Shown one piece after another: positions 43,321 through 54,000 of a stretch of 56,293 nt of DNA. This DNA comes from Azospirillum doebereinerae. GTDB lineage: Bacteria; Pseudomonadota; Alphaproteobacteria; Azospirillales; Azospirillaceae. The notes beneath the pieces were generated by a model that was not told the origin of the DNA, did not search any database, and saw nothing but the letters and a program-made list of their open reading frames with translations. The stretch spans positions 1 to 56,293 of the forward strand of contig NZ_RZIJ01000036.1 in assembly GCF_003989665.1 (NCBI RefSeq). The letters are read 5' to 3'. Position 1 is the stretch's first letter. Each line of letters starts with the position of its first letter. Made by a program: the position numbers and the translations under genes.

Positions 43321-44858
43321 GGAGCGCCGCGTCCATCCCGGCGCTGGAGCGCGCCACTCGCCTCAATCCCGGCTCCGCCGAAGCTCATCACGCGCTGGGG
43401 CTGGCCCTGCGCCAAGCCGGGAGGCTCGATGAGGCGCAGGACAGCCTGCGGCGAGCCATCCGGGCCGAGCCCGGCTTCCTGCCCGCCCACATGAACCTGG
43501 GCAACGGCCTCCTCGACGAGGGGGCCCACGCGGAGGCGCGGGCGCGGCTGGGTCTGGCGCTGGCGCTCGGGCCCGCGACGCCGGAATGCTGGTACAATCT
43601 CGGCAACGCCAGCCAGGGCGACGATCCCGAGGGGGCGCTCCGCGCCTACGAGCGCGCGGCCCAGCTCGGGCTCGGGCTGGCCCACACGCGCATCGCCGGC
43701 ATGCTGGACGCGCTCGGCCGGCAAGGCGAGGCGGAAGACCTCCTGCTCGACAGCCTGTCCCTACCGGAAACCGATGCCGCCTCCGCCATCGAGCATCTGA
43801 GCGGGCTCCTCGTCCGGCGTGGCGCGCTGGGTCCGGCGCGCGCGCTGTTTACCCATCTCATGGACATGCCGCTGGCGGGCCGCACCTACCCCGCCGAATG
43901 CCTGACGGCGCTCGCCGCGCTGGACCTCCAGGAGAACGCGCCCGACGCGGCCGCCGCGCGTCTGGCGCGCATCCAGGGCGACCACGGCTGGTTCTTCACG
44001 ATCCGGTCGCTGGCCATGCTGCGGGTCACGCTTGCCGGCCGGGGCCTGCGGCTGAGGCGGCCGTCCCCGGACAGCAGGCCCGTTCCGCGCATCACCTCCT
44101 CCTCCTTGGCCAGCCGGGGCCGCTTCGCCCACAACGTTCTCGAATACATCCTTCTGCGGCTCTACGCCGAGACGCACGGCCTCGTGCTGGAAACCCCGGA
44201 CTGGGTGGGCGGCGCGTTCTTCACCCTGGACGATCCTCCCCAGAGCAGGCCGCTGCCGCCCCTGCCCTTCGCCCGCAATCTCCTCAACGGGCTGGTGGCC
44301 GGCGGCGCAGCGGCCCCGGCGCCCGTTCTGGACCGCGACATCCTCTCGCCCCTGTTTCTCTTCGACCACAAGGAGAGCCAGCGCGAGCGTGTGCAGTCCT
44401 GGCTGCGGCCGCGTCCGGTCTGGGCACCCTGGCTCGACCCGGCGGTCGAGCGGCTCCGGGCCGAGGGCGCCACGGTGGTGGCGCTGCACCTGCGGCGCGG
44501 TGACTTCGTCCCGCTCGGCTACCCCATCACCGACGCGGCCTGGTACGTGGACTGGCTGCGCGCGCTGTGGCCCCAACTCGACCGGCCGGTGCTCTATCTG
44601 GCCAGCGACGACCTGCCGGCGGTGCGCCGGGATTTCGCCGAGTTCCGGCCGCTGGCCCGGGAGGATTTGGCGCCGGACTGGCCCCACCTGGAGTATCTCC
44701 AGGACTTCCACGTGCTGACCCAGGCCGATGTGGTCGGCATCAGCGCCGCCAGCGGCTTCAGCCAGCTCGCCGCCCGGCTCAACCGGCGCGCCCGGATCTT
44801 CGTCGAGCCGGATATGATGGCACGGCGCATCCGCCCGTTCCGGCCCTGGACTCCTTGA
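43317..44858 (+). CDS. TPR protein with GT11-like (fucosyltransferase-type) domain
   Basis: A 513-residue protein starting with GTG inside the preceding stop codon. TPR units cover about residues 1-230 (AHHALGLALRQAGRLDEAQD, ECWYNLGNASQGDDPEGA). The C-terminal half resembles GT11 alpha-1,2-fucosyltransferases: GRFAHNVLEYILLRLYAETH near 267 replaces the usual GRFGNQxxQY, HLRRGDF near 391 is the GDP-sugar motif, and DFHVLTQADVVGISAASGFS with LAARLN closes the domain. It forms a two-gene operon with the GT8-TPR-GT41 fusion and ends 3 bp from the convergent next gene. Donor sugar is inferred from the family only. Confidence 0.85.
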   Translation: MRSAASIPALERATRLNPGSAEAHHALGLALRQAGRLDEAQDSLRRAIRAEPGFLPAHMNLGNGLLDEGAHAEARARLGLALALGPATPECWYNLGNASQGDDPEGALRAYERAAQLGLGLAHTRIAGMLDALGRQGEAEDLLLDSLSLPETDAASAIEHLSGLLVRRGALGPARALFTHLMDMPLAGRTYPAECLTALAALDLQENAPDAAAARLARIQGDHGWFFTIRSLAMLRVTLAGRGLRLRRPSPDSRPVPRITSSSLASRGRFAHNVLEYILLRLYAETHGLVLETPDWVGGAFFTLDDPPQSRPLPPLPFARNLLNGLVAGGAAAPAPVLDRDILSPLFLFDHKESQRERVQSWLRPRPVWAPWLDPAVERLRAEGATVVALHLRRGDFVPLGYPITDAAWYVDWLRALWPQLDRPVLYLASDDLPAVRRDFAEFRPLAREDLAPDWPHLEYLQDFHVLTQADVVGISAASGFSQLAARLNRRARIFVEPDMMARRIRPFRPWTP

Positions 44859-44861
44859 GCT

Positions 44862-46637
44862 TCAGCCGGAAAGGCCCTCCAGCACCCCGCAGAGCCGCGC
44901 CACGACCGCGCTCCAGTCGCCGCGCCGCTCCTGCCGGAACAGGCGCATGGTCGGGTACCAGGGCGTGCAGACGCCGTGCTCCAGCCACCGCCAGTCCGGC
45001 GCGAAGGGCAGCACGGTCCAGACCGGCCGGCCGAGCGCGCCGGCGAGATGGGCCGGTCCGGTGCAGGAGCTGACGACGAGATCAAGGCTGTCCATGATCG
45101 CCGCCGTGTCGGCGAGGTCGGCGATGTCCGCGCCCAGATCGACGAAGCTCGCCGGCAGCGGCCCGCACCGATCCAGATCGCCCCGCCCCGCCCCTTTCTG
45201 GAGACCGTAGACCGAGACTCCCGGCAGATCGAGCAGGGGCCGGAACGCCGCGAGGCCGGGGGAACGCAGCCGGTCGCTCTTGAACTCCGGATTGCCGGCC
45301 CAGACCAGCCCGATGCGGAGACCGCGCCGTGGACCGAGCCGCGCGCGCCAGCTTTCCACCAGCGCCGCTTCGGCCCGCAGATAAGCGACCGGCGCGGGGA
45401 TGGTGTAGAGGGTGGCGCGCAACCGGTGCGGCAGGCTCGCCAGCGACACGTGGAAATCATGCGGCGGCGCCGGATCGTGGCGGGGAACGACGCCGGCGAT
45501 CCCCGGCATCGACGAAAGCAACCGGACGAGCGGCCCGCCGCAATCCAGGAACACCCGCGCACCCTGCGCCTGGAGCAGCGCGGCGTAGCGCGCGAACATG
45601 ATGGTGTCCCCCACCCCCTGCTCGTCATGAACCAGCACGGTGCGGCCCGCGAGCGGCGATCCGTCCCAGACGGGCGAGGCGAAGTCGCGTCGGGGCGAGG
45701 CGAAGTCCGCCATGCGGGACCGCCATTCATACTCCGCGAACCCCTCGCGGAACTCGCCCTTGATCAGGAGGCCGTGGCCCAGAGCCGTGTGCGCCTCGGC
45801 CAGCGCCGGAGCCAGCGTGGCGGCGCGACGCGCCAGACGGATGGATTCGTCCACCCGCATCTCGTCGCGCGCGACGAGGCCGAGGTTGAGATGGGCGTGG
45901 GAACCGTCCGGCTGCTCCACGATGGACAGGCGGAAACAGGCGGCGGCCTCCTCGTAGCGGCCGAGATCCTGAAAGGTGATGCCGAGGTTGTTGAGGGTTC
46001 CCGGCTCTCCGGACGCGAAGCCCAGCGCGCTGCGGTAGGCGGCGATCGCCTCCTCCAACCGCCCGAGCCGGCGCAGCGCCACGCCCAGGTTGGTGTATCC
46101 CGCCACCGACAGAGGCGTCATGCCGAGCAGCGCCATCAGCGCCTCGCGTGCCTCCTCGTTCCGGCCGGCGAAGAGGAGCGCGTGGGCCTGTCTCAGCCTC
46201 GGTTCCGTCACCCATGGGGTGAGCGCCAGCCGGTGACCGAGCGTGTCCGCCAGGGCGTCATGCTCCCCCCGATCGGACAGGATGTCGGCAAGGGTGTCGA
46301 GACCGTCGGGAGAGGCGGGATCCAGCGCCAGCGCCAGGCGTGCGCTCGCCCGTGCCGTGCCGAGCTGACCGAGCTGGCGCAAGGCGCGGGCGAGGCTGGA
46401 ATGGCCAGCCGGGTTGCCGGGGTTCCGACGGACGGATTCCCCGATGAGCTGTGCGGCGATCGCCGGCCGTCCGTGCTGAAGCGCCAGCACCCCCAGCAGA
46501 TGCAGGGCGCCGGGGTGGCCGGGATCGGCGGCCAGCACCGCCCGGTACGCGCTCTCCGCTTCCGCCGCGCGGCCGGCGGCGTGGTGGGCGATCGCGGCTT
46601 GCAGCGTCGCGTCGGAGTGGCTGGCTTCCATCGTCAC
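44862..46637 (-). CDS. TPR protein with GT9-like glycosyltransferase domain
   Basis: A 591-residue protein with TPR units to about residue 300 (AIAHHAAGRAAEAESAYRAV, TLNNLGITFQDLGRYEEAAA). From about 329 a GT9-like domain follows: LVHDEQGVGDTIMFARYAAL, LRIGLVWAGNPEF, then ADLADTAAIMDSLDLVVSSC and AHLAGALGRPVWTVLPF. It ends in CTPWYPTMRLFRQERRGDW. The GTG at 46637 overlaps the upstream stop as GTGA; an ATG two codons later is an alternative. A short in-frame duplication (DFASPRRDFASP, near 45690) lies ahead of the transferase domain. It is co-transcribed with the upstream TPR-GT2-TPR-GT11 gene. Confidence 0.88.
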   Translation of the reverse strand: MTMEASHSDATLQAAIAHHAAGRAAEAESAYRAVLAADPGHPGALHLLGVLALQHGRPAIAAQLIGESVRRNPGNPAGHSSLARALRQLGQLGTARASARLALALDPASPDGLDTLADILSDRGEHDALADTLGHRLALTPWVTEPRLRQAHALLFAGRNEEAREALMALLGMTPLSVAGYTNLGVALRRLGRLEEAIAAYRSALGFASGEPGTLNNLGITFQDLGRYEEAAACFRLSIVEQPDGSHAHLNLGLVARDEMRVDESIRLARRAATLAPALAEAHTALGHGLLIKGEFREGFAEYEWRSRMADFASPRRDFASPVWDGSPLAGRTVLVHDEQGVGDTIMFARYAALLQAQGARVFLDCGGPLVRLLSSMPGIAGVVPRHDPAPPHDFHVSLASLPHRLRATLYTIPAPVAYLRAEAALVESWRARLGPRRGLRIGLVWAGNPEFKSDRLRSPGLAAFRPLLDLPGVSVYGLQKGAGRGDLDRCGPLPASFVDLGADIADLADTAAIMDSLDLVVSSCTGPAHLAGALGRPVWTVLPFAPDWRWLEHGVCTPWYPTMRLFRQERRGDWSAVVARLCGVLEGLSG

Positions 46638-49351
46638 AGCAGGACCGGACTGGACCAGGGGTCATAGGGAAGAAGCGCCTGCCGGGCCTTGTCGGGGCGG
46701 ACAGTGCTTCGGGCGCGCCGGTTCAGCATGGTCGCCACGAAGGAAAAGCTGCTGTTGGACACCGCCACCAGATCGGCCTCGCACAGGACATGGAAATCGG
46801 TGAGGAACTCCGCTCCGGGGATCGGCTCCGCCACATCCCGCGCACAGAGCGGCCGGTAGGCGGCGAAAGCGGAAAGGCAGCGCGGGTCGTCCGTCGCGAC
46901 ATAGAGAACCGGCTGGTCCAGGCCGGGCCAGACCGTGTCCAGCCAACGCAGGTACCAGGATTCCGGCGCCATCCAGAAGGGACCCCAGCCGAAGTCGCCG
47001 CGCCGGATGTGCAAGGCCACCACCGTGCGGCCGGCCGCGCGCAGGCGGCCGGTCAGCGCGTCCGCCCAGGGCCGGATTTGCGGTCCCGGCGCGAAGAAGC
47101 CTCGGAACGTCTCCCGATGCGGTGCAAGGAGGCGGGTGTCGCCGCAGAAATAGGCGGTGACGTCCCGGTCGGCCAGCACCGCGCCGCCCGTGTCGCCGAG
47201 CGACGCCATGACGCTGGCCTCGACCTCCCGCTCCGGCAGACGGGGCAAGGCCGGACCGGGAAGCGGATCGTCCAGCCCGTAAAGATGACGCCCCGGCCAA
47301 GGCGGCACTTCCAGGGTGAGACCATGCCGCGCCGCGTACAGGCGCAGGACCCCGTATTGCAGAAGCTGGTTGCCGAACCGGCCATGCTGGCCGAGCGGGG
47401 TCGAGGCGAGCCGGCGCCCCGCCACCGCCCTCGGCGTCGGCGCGGGCGGCCGCCCGTACCGCCGGACGAGCAGATTGACGGCGCGCCGGGTGAAGGCCTC
47501 CCCACGGCCCGCGTTGCAGAGGATCGCCCGCTCCCAGCCCGGCAGCGCCGCATCCGGCCGGCCGAGCGCCTCCAGGGCGCCGGCAAGGGCGGTGTGGCCG
47601 TCGAACAGGGCGGGCGCGAGGGCCAGCGCACGCCGTGCCTGCTCCGCCGCCTCCGCCGCGCGGCCGAGGCCCAGCGCCGCTTCCGCCCGCTCCGCGCGGA
47701 CCTCCCCCAAATTCGGCGCGACCCGCGCGGCGCGGCCGAGAATCCCGTGCGCGACGCCCGCCTGCCCCCGCCGCCGCTCCGTCCGCCCCAGCAGGAACAG
47801 GGTGCCGCCGTGCTCCGGCCGGAGCGCCAGCGCGTCGCGCAGATGGCGGGCGGCCGGATCGAGGGCGCCCTGCTCGAACCGCAGGGAGGCGAGGTTGAAG
47901 CGCGCCCCTCCCGCGTCCGGGTGAAGGCTCGCCACCGCCTGGAACGCGCGGAGCGCCAAGGCGTCGCGCTTGAGCCCGTTCGCCGCCAACCCCAGCTCGA
48001 ACCAGACCGTCGCGTCGGCGGGATCGAGGGCCGCCGCCCGGACCAGCACGGCAACGGCGGGCTCCGGCTGCCGGTCACGGACCAGTTCCTTCCCCTTTTC
48101 CAGCCAGACGGCGGCCTCCATCGGCGGCGACGGCGGCCTACGTGTCCCGTCGGTCGCCAAGCTGTAGAGACGGCGCTGGGTCAGGAGTTCGATGGCCACG
48201 AAGCGGCTGTCCGGCTGCTGGCGTTCCGCCGCAAGGGGGCCGCCGGTCATCTCGGCCCGCTGCCGCTCCAGCGCGTTGCCCGGCCGCATGGTGTAGCGGA
48301 CGGTCTTCTCGGGGAACTTCAGCCCGCCGAACCGGCTGTGCAAGGCGCGGCTGTACGCAACATCGTCGGCGACCGCCGGGTGGAACGGCGCCTCCTCCGG
48401 AAAGCCGCCGATCCGGTCGTGGCAATCGCGGCGGACACAGAGATTGCCGGGATAGCAGTTCTCCGAGGCCTGCCGCCAATCCGGGGTGATCTCGGCGTCA
48501 ATTTCGTCGAAGAGGATGCCGGTGCGGACGAAGCCCATCTCGGGGGCCGCGTCCAAAGCCCGGATCGTCAGGAAGAGGTGCCGTTCCAGATAGTGATCGT
48601 CGGCATCGAGGAACCAGAGATAGCGGCCCAGCGCGGCGGCGGCGCCCGCGTTGCGTGTCCGCCCCGCACCCCGGTTCCGGTTGTTGGCGATGACCGCGAC
48701 GCTCTGTTCCGGATGCGCCCGCGCCCAACGCAACGCCCGCGCCACGCTGTCGTCGGGGGAAGCGTCGTCCACGACGCAGACATGGACCTGCGCGCCGGCC
48801 TCGCCGGACGCGGCGCGGTGATGCCGGACCGCCGCCAGGACGCTGTCGAGCGCCCGTTCGATCGTGTCCTCCATCCGGTGGACCGGAATCACGACCGTGC
48901 CGATGAAGTCGTAGTCGGTCCGATGGCGGGCGATCCCGGCCAGGGCGACGCCGAGGCCGTTGCCGTCCATCCGGGACGCGGCGTGGAAACGCACGGCCTC
49001 GTCGTCGCGTCCCTGGATCAGGCGCAGAACGCCGAGAACATGCGCAAAATCGCCGCGAGGCGCGACGATTTCGGCCAAGGGTTCGATGAGCGTGGCCGCC
49101 TCGTCGATCCGCCCGTTCTGCATCAGCACCACGGCTTGGTTGAGGGCGGGGGTGATCACCCGCTCGACCTGCCGTTCCAGCACGGCGCCATCCCCATGCA
49201 GCCGGGCGGCGCGGATGAAAAGCGACAGGGCCCGCGGCCCTTCGCCGGCTTGGTACACCTCCAGCGCCAAGCGCTGCCAGGACAGGGCCTCCGCCGGATC
49301 GGCGGCCAGCGCCCGCCGATGCGTCCTCACCGGATCGGGATCGTCCGTCAT
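46634..49351 (-). CDS. Fusion protein: TPR - GT2 - TPR - GT11-like
   Basis: A 905-residue protein. A short TPR-like N-terminus is followed from about residue 147 by a GT2 (GT-A) domain: FIGTVVIPVHRMEDTIERAL, HVCVVDDASPDDS, ANNRNRGAGRTRNAGAAAA and DxD in WFLDADDHYLE near 245. TPRs occupy about 420-620. The last 250 residues are GT11-like: LGQHGRFGNQLLQYGVLRLY near 655, VALHIRRGDF, then DFHVLCEADLVAVSNSSFSF. The canonical GRFGNQ and SNSSFS motifs are intact here, unlike in the paralogue at 43317. The start MTDDPDPVRTHRR at 49351 has a weak ribosome site. First gene of a two-gene operon. Confidence 0.9.
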   Translation of the reverse strand: MTDDPDPVRTHRRALAADPAEALSWQRLALEVYQAGEGPRALSLFIRAARLHGDGAVLERQVERVITPALNQAVVLMQNGRIDEAATLIEPLAEIVAPRGDFAHVLGVLRLIQGRDDEAVRFHAASRMDGNGLGVALAGIARHRTDYDFIGTVVIPVHRMEDTIERALDSVLAAVRHHRAASGEAGAQVHVCVVDDASPDDSVARALRWARAHPEQSVAVIANNRNRGAGRTRNAGAAAALGRYLWFLDADDHYLERHLFLTIRALDAAPEMGFVRTGILFDEIDAEITPDWRQASENCYPGNLCVRRDCHDRIGGFPEEAPFHPAVADDVAYSRALHSRFGGLKFPEKTVRYTMRPGNALERQRAEMTGGPLAAERQQPDSRFVAIELLTQRRLYSLATDGTRRPPSPPMEAAVWLEKGKELVRDRQPEPAVAVLVRAAALDPADATVWFELGLAANGLKRDALALRAFQAVASLHPDAGGARFNLASLRFEQGALDPAARHLRDALALRPEHGGTLFLLGRTERRRGQAGVAHGILGRAARVAPNLGEVRAERAEAALGLGRAAEAAEQARRALALAPALFDGHTALAGALEALGRPDAALPGWERAILCNAGRGEAFTRRAVNLLVRRYGRPPAPTPRAVAGRRLASTPLGQHGRFGNQLLQYGVLRLYAARHGLTLEVPPWPGRHLYGLDDPLPGPALPRLPEREVEASVMASLGDTGGAVLADRDVTAYFCGDTRLLAPHRETFRGFFAPGPQIRPWADALTGRLRAAGRTVVALHIRRGDFGWGPFWMAPESWYLRWLDTVWPGLDQPVLYVATDDPRCLSAFAAYRPLCARDVAEPIPGAEFLTDFHVLCEADLVAVSNSSFSFVATMLNRRARSTVRPDKARQALLPYDPWSSPVLL

Positions 49352-49598
49352 CGGCCGGTCACCGCCCGCGCCCAGGGCGCCGCGAAGGCGCCGCCGTCAG
49401 CGTTGATCCCGGACTCGCAGGTCCACGTCGCACTTCGCAAAAGCCTACGACCTTCATGCCGGTGGTGGCGGGGTGCTATGGTATAGGCCTCCTGGCCGAA
49501 AGGGTCCATCGCGCATGCATCGGGCGCCCGCGCGCGCAGGCCTTCAAGGCAGGACCGCGACAACCGCCCCCGGCGCGAGCGTGGAGCAACTTGGCCCC
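49352..49598. other. Divergent intergenic region
   Basis: Promoters for the flanking genes must lie here. TATGGTAT at 49477-49484 is a plausible -10 for the plus-strand gene, but no good -35 precedes it. Several in-frame starts upstream of 49599 make part of this stretch potentially coding, though the sequence there is not protein-like. Confidence 0.3.
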
Positions 49599-51017
49599 AT
49601 GGAACGGTTCAGCATGCACGTCGAAACGGATGATGCCGACAGGGCTCACGATCAGGATGACCAACTTCGCCGGTCCATGGGCGATGACCAGCTCCGCCGG
49701 TCCGCGGAGGCGGCGCTCGACGCCGATCCGTCCGACGCGAAGGCATGGAGCATTCTGGGCCTGCTGCTTCGCCGCGCCGGAAAGCTGGAGGAAGCCATCG
49801 CCTGCCACCGTCGCGGGCTGGAGCATGCACCCGACAACTGGAGCGTCTGGAGCAACCTCGGCAACGCGCTGACCGAAGCCGGACGTCTTGCCGAAGGAGT
49901 CGCGGCGCAGGAGGAGGCCTTCCGGCGCGAGCCCGGCAACGGGACGATCCTGTTCAACCGCGCGGTCGCCTTCCGCAAGGCGGGGCGCTACGCCGAAGCG
50001 CTGGCGGCGATCAACCTCGCCAGCAGCGAAAACGGTGAGCCGACGGCGCTCCTGCGGTGGGAACGGGCGCTGACGCGGTTGCAGATCGGCGACTATGTGC
50101 ATGGCTTCGACGATTACGAGGCGCGCCGGCAGATTCCGTCCTATCACGCGCGACGACCCTCGGCGCCGCCGTGGAACGGACAGGAATTGGACGGGCGCCG
50201 CGTCTTCGTGACGACCGAACAGGGCTTCGGCGACGCCCTGCTGGTGGCCCGCTACCTGCCGATGGTCAAGAAGGCCGGCGGCCGGCTGGTTTACGAATGC
50301 CATTCGGAATTGCGACGCGTGTTTTCCGGGCTCGACCCGGACGAATGGGTGGCATGGGGAGCCCCAGCGCCGTCCTGCGACGTCGAGGTGTCGCAAATGA
50401 CCTTGCCTATGCTGTTCCGCACGACGCTCGCCTCCGTGCCGCCGCCGGTGCCGCTCACCGTTCCGGTCGAGGCGCGGGAGAAAGCCGCGTGGCGGCTGGG
50501 GGAGCGGGAGCCGGGAACGCTGCGCGTGGGCATGGTCTGGTCGGGCCGGTCCACTTTCGCCGACAACGCCTGGCGCGCCACGAGGCTGGCGCCGTTCCTG
50601 CGCCTCGCCGAAATTCCGGGGGTGCGGCTCTACAGCCTTCAGAAAGGACCGCAGGAGGCCGAACTGGACGCGCTCGGCCCGGCAGGCCGGCTGGTGGTGC
50701 CGCTCGGCCCCCATGTGGAGGATTTCGCCGACACCGCGGCGATGATCGAGCGGCTGGATCTGGTCATCATGACCGACAGCTCGGTCGCGCATCTGGCCGG
50801 CTCGCTCGGCACCCCCATCTGGAACCTCGTGCAGCACGTGCCCTACTGGGTCTACGGCTTCACCGGAGAGCGCACGCCTTGGTACCCGTCGATGCGCCTG
50901 TTCCGCCAGGGGCCGGAACTGGACTGGGCACCTGTCTTCGCGCGCGTCCGCGAGGCTCTTCACGAGGAAGTCCGGCGACGCGCCGAGCGGGACGCCCCTA
51001 CCGCGCGGACTCTATGA
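49599..51017 (+). CDS. TPR protein with GT9-like glycosyltransferase domain
   Basis: A 472-residue protein with TPRs at about residues 25-150 (AWSILGLLLRRAGKLEEAIA, VWSNLGNALTEAGRLAEG). A GT9-like domain follows: FVTTEQGFGDALLVARYLPM, LRVGMVWSGRSTFADNAW, then EDFADTAAMIERLDLVIMTD and SSVAHLAGSLGTPIWNLV. It ends with RTPWYPSMRLFRQGPELDW. Start choice is uncertain: the ATG at 49599 (MERFSMHVETDD) is preferred, with 49614, 49677 or 49473 possible. The N-terminus contains a 27-bp duplication giving DDQLRRS twice. Its 3' end overlaps the convergent gene by 20 bp. Confidence 0.85.
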   Translation: MERFSMHVETDDADRAHDQDDQLRRSMGDDQLRRSAEAALDADPSDAKAWSILGLLLRRAGKLEEAIACHRRGLEHAPDNWSVWSNLGNALTEAGRLAEGVAAQEEAFRREPGNGTILFNRAVAFRKAGRYAEALAAINLASSENGEPTALLRWERALTRLQIGDYVHGFDDYEARRQIPSYHARRPSAPPWNGQELDGRRVFVTTEQGFGDALLVARYLPMVKKAGGRLVYECHSELRRVFSGLDPDEWVAWGAPAPSCDVEVSQMTLPMLFRTTLASVPPPVPLTVPVEAREKAAWRLGEREPGTLRVGMVWSGRSTFADNAWRATRLAPFLRLAEIPGVRLYSLQKGPQEAELDALGPAGRLVVPLGPHVEDFADTAAMIERLDLVIMTDSSVAHLAGSLGTPIWNLVQHVPYWVYGFTGERTPWYPSMRLFRQGPELDWAPVFARVREALHEEVRRRAERDAPTARTL

Positions 51018-54000
51018 CCGCCCGTTGCAGCGCGCTGCGCAGCGCCGTCACGACGTCGCCCCAGTCGCCCGCCCGCCTCTGCCGGAACAGCCGCATGGTC
51101 GGGTACCAGGGCGTGTCGGTGCGCTCCAGCATCCACCGCCACTCGGACTCCGCGCGCACCATGGTCCAGACCGGCCGCCCCAGCGCGCCGGCGAGGTGGG
51201 CGACCGCGCTGTCCACCGCGATGACCAGATCGAGCTGCGCCACGACGGCCGCGGTATCGGCAAGGTCGTCCAACGCGTCCCCGACATCGCGGAAGCCCAT
51301 GGGAAGCCGACCGCCCAGCCGCTCCAGATCCGCCCGACCGGCACCCTTCTGAAGGGAAATGAAGACGATTCCGGGAAGGTCAAGAAGCGGCAGCAGAGGT
51401 TCCAGCCCCGGCGAGCGCTTCGGATCCTCGTGGAGATCCGCGTTGCCGGCCCAGACCAGACCGACAACCAGCCCGACAGCCGGCCCGGCGCGCAGCCCCG
51501 CCCACACCGGCCCCAGCCGGTCGCGCCACTTCTCGACAAGGGAGGGTTCGGCCGCGAGGTAGGGCACCTCCGACGGAACCGTCGCGAGGGTCGTGCCAAG
51601 GAGATGCGGAAGGCTCATCAGGGCCGCATGGGCGTCATGCGCCGGGGTCGGCGCGGAGCGTCCAACCACCGTCGCCACGCCCGGCAGCGTGGCGAGGAGC
51701 TGCGCCAGCGCGTCGCTGCACTCCACGATCACGCGGGCGCCGCGCCGGGCAAGCAGCGCCGCGTAGCGCGCGAACTGGATTCCGTCGCCCAGCCCCTGCT
51801 CGTCGTGCAGAAGAATGCGCCGGCCGTTGGGATCGCCACCCTCCCACAGCGGGGTCGGCAGACCGCGTGCTTCCACCTGCCCATCGCCCAACCGGGTGCG
51901 CCATTCATACTCGCGGAACCCCGGCGCGAGATCGCCCCGCATCAGCAGACAGGTGGCCAGGAGCGTGTGGGCGCCGGCGTCGTCCGCCCGCTCCGCGATA
52001 AGGCGGCGGCATACGGCCTCCGCGTCGTCCAACCGATGCAGGCTGCGCAGGACCAGCGCGTGGTTCATCCGCGTCCCGGCATCGGCCGGCTCCAGGACCA
52101 TGGCGCGCGACAGGGCGCTGGCCGCCGCCTCGTCCCCCCCGATCCGCATCGACAGGGCGAGGCCCAGGTTCCTCAACAGGCCCGCATCGGCCGGCGCCAG
52201 CGACAGCGCCTGGCGGCCGACCGCCACCGCCTGCCCGTGGAGACCGAGATTCTTCAGCGCGACCGCGAGGTTGCCGTAGGCGCGATGGTCCTCCGGCTCG
52301 CGGCGGATCAACACCCTCAGAACCGCTGAGCCTTCCTCGTACCGGCGAAGCAGGAGCAGGCTGTGGGCGAGCTTGAACAGGTGGAAGCTTCCCTCGGGGT
52401 CCAGCCGGATGCAACAGCGCAGAGGCCGGAGCGCCTCGGCCATCGCGTTCCGCGCCAGCCGCCGCTCGGCAAGCGCGTGGAATGCCTCGATGTCGGTGGG
52501 ATCGAGGGCCGCTGCCCGGCGCAAGATCGCCTCGGCGCCGTCCCCGCGCCTCTCCGGCACGCGGCCGTCCTCAAGCCGGGCCTCCGGCGCGGGGGCCGCT
52601 TGCGGGACGAGCCAGCCGAGATCGCGGAAGCGGGCGAGGTCTTTCCGGATGCGGGCCGGATAGTGCTCGTCGACGGGCACACGCCGAAGGCCCGTCCACA
52701 TGCCGGGCAGCGCGGCTCCGTCGAAACGGCCGGTGGCGTAGAAGCGGTCGAGCCGAGCCCGGTTGATCTGTGGATCGCGGTCGAAGTCGGCGATCATCTC
52801 GCGGTGAGCGAAAGCCTCCAGCTTCGCGAGGAAACGGTCGGCGCCCCCCATCCAGGTGAAGTGCCAGCCGGCGTCCGGAACGACCCGCCCGATCCCCTGC
52901 TTGGGCAGGTAGCGGGCGCGGTTGGCGCCGATGCGGCGGATCAGCTCCCAGGGAGCGGCGGCCACCGAGACCCAGGGATCCGGCGCCTTCAGGTCGAGGA
53001 AATAGAGGAAGATGTCGAGATGGGGAGCGAAGAGCGTCGCGCCTTCGTCCGGTTCCCGGCGCAGCCGCTCGACGACCGGGGCGCGCAGGATCTCGTCGGC
53101 GTCGGAGATGAGGATCATGTCGCTGGGCCGGCACTCCCCGAGGCCGCGCAGGATCGCGTCCCTCTGGTACGCCTCGCGGTTCCAGGCGAAGCCACCCGGA
53201 TCCTCGGCCACCACGATGTGGACGATCTTGTCCGCATAAGCCGCGAAACGCGCCCGGTTGTCGGCGTAATGCAGCGGCTTGGCCGCGCCAGCATGGGTGT
53301 GGGTCGCCTCGACCAGGACGAAGCGGTCCACCACCGGATAGAGTTCGGCCAACCGGACCTCCAGCAGATCCAGTTCATTGTAGAACTGGAAGCAGTCGAA
53401 GATTCGGCGCCCGCCGGGCGGCAGCGGGGACGGCGGCGGTAGCGCGGACAACGCGGTTTGGTAGGAAAGCCAGGCGTCGTAGCCGCGCAGAGCCGACCAG
53501 ACGCCGGTGCGCGCCTCTTCGTCGTTGTGATCGAGGCGGAGCGAACGCTCCACCAGCTCGATCATCCCGCGCGCCTCGGCCCGCCAAGCCGGATCGGCCA
53601 GCCGGCGGTCGCCCCCGGAATTCAAATGGGTGCCCAGCGCTTCCATGATCTGCTGCTGGGCGGAGACGATCTTGGCGGTGATCGCCGTGGCGGCCCTCAC
53701 CGGAGCCGGAGCCGGCGTCCGCAAATCCTCGAACCAGGCGATCCAGTCTTGCGCCCGCACCGCCCAGGGTGTCTTCGCGTTCGCGTGGTCGACCTGGGCG
53801 CGGAGCCGGCGGCCGGCGGCGGGATCCGTCCGCAGCTCGGTCAGGGCGGCCACCGTCGCCTCGGCGTAGCGCCGCGCGTGCTCCTGCGGATCGTCCGGCA
53901 CGGGGATGAGCCGCGCGAACCCGGCCCCGCTTTCCGGCAGGGCACCCAATTGGCTCGACACCACTAGGCAGCCGGCCGCCAGCGCCTCCAGCACGGCGAT

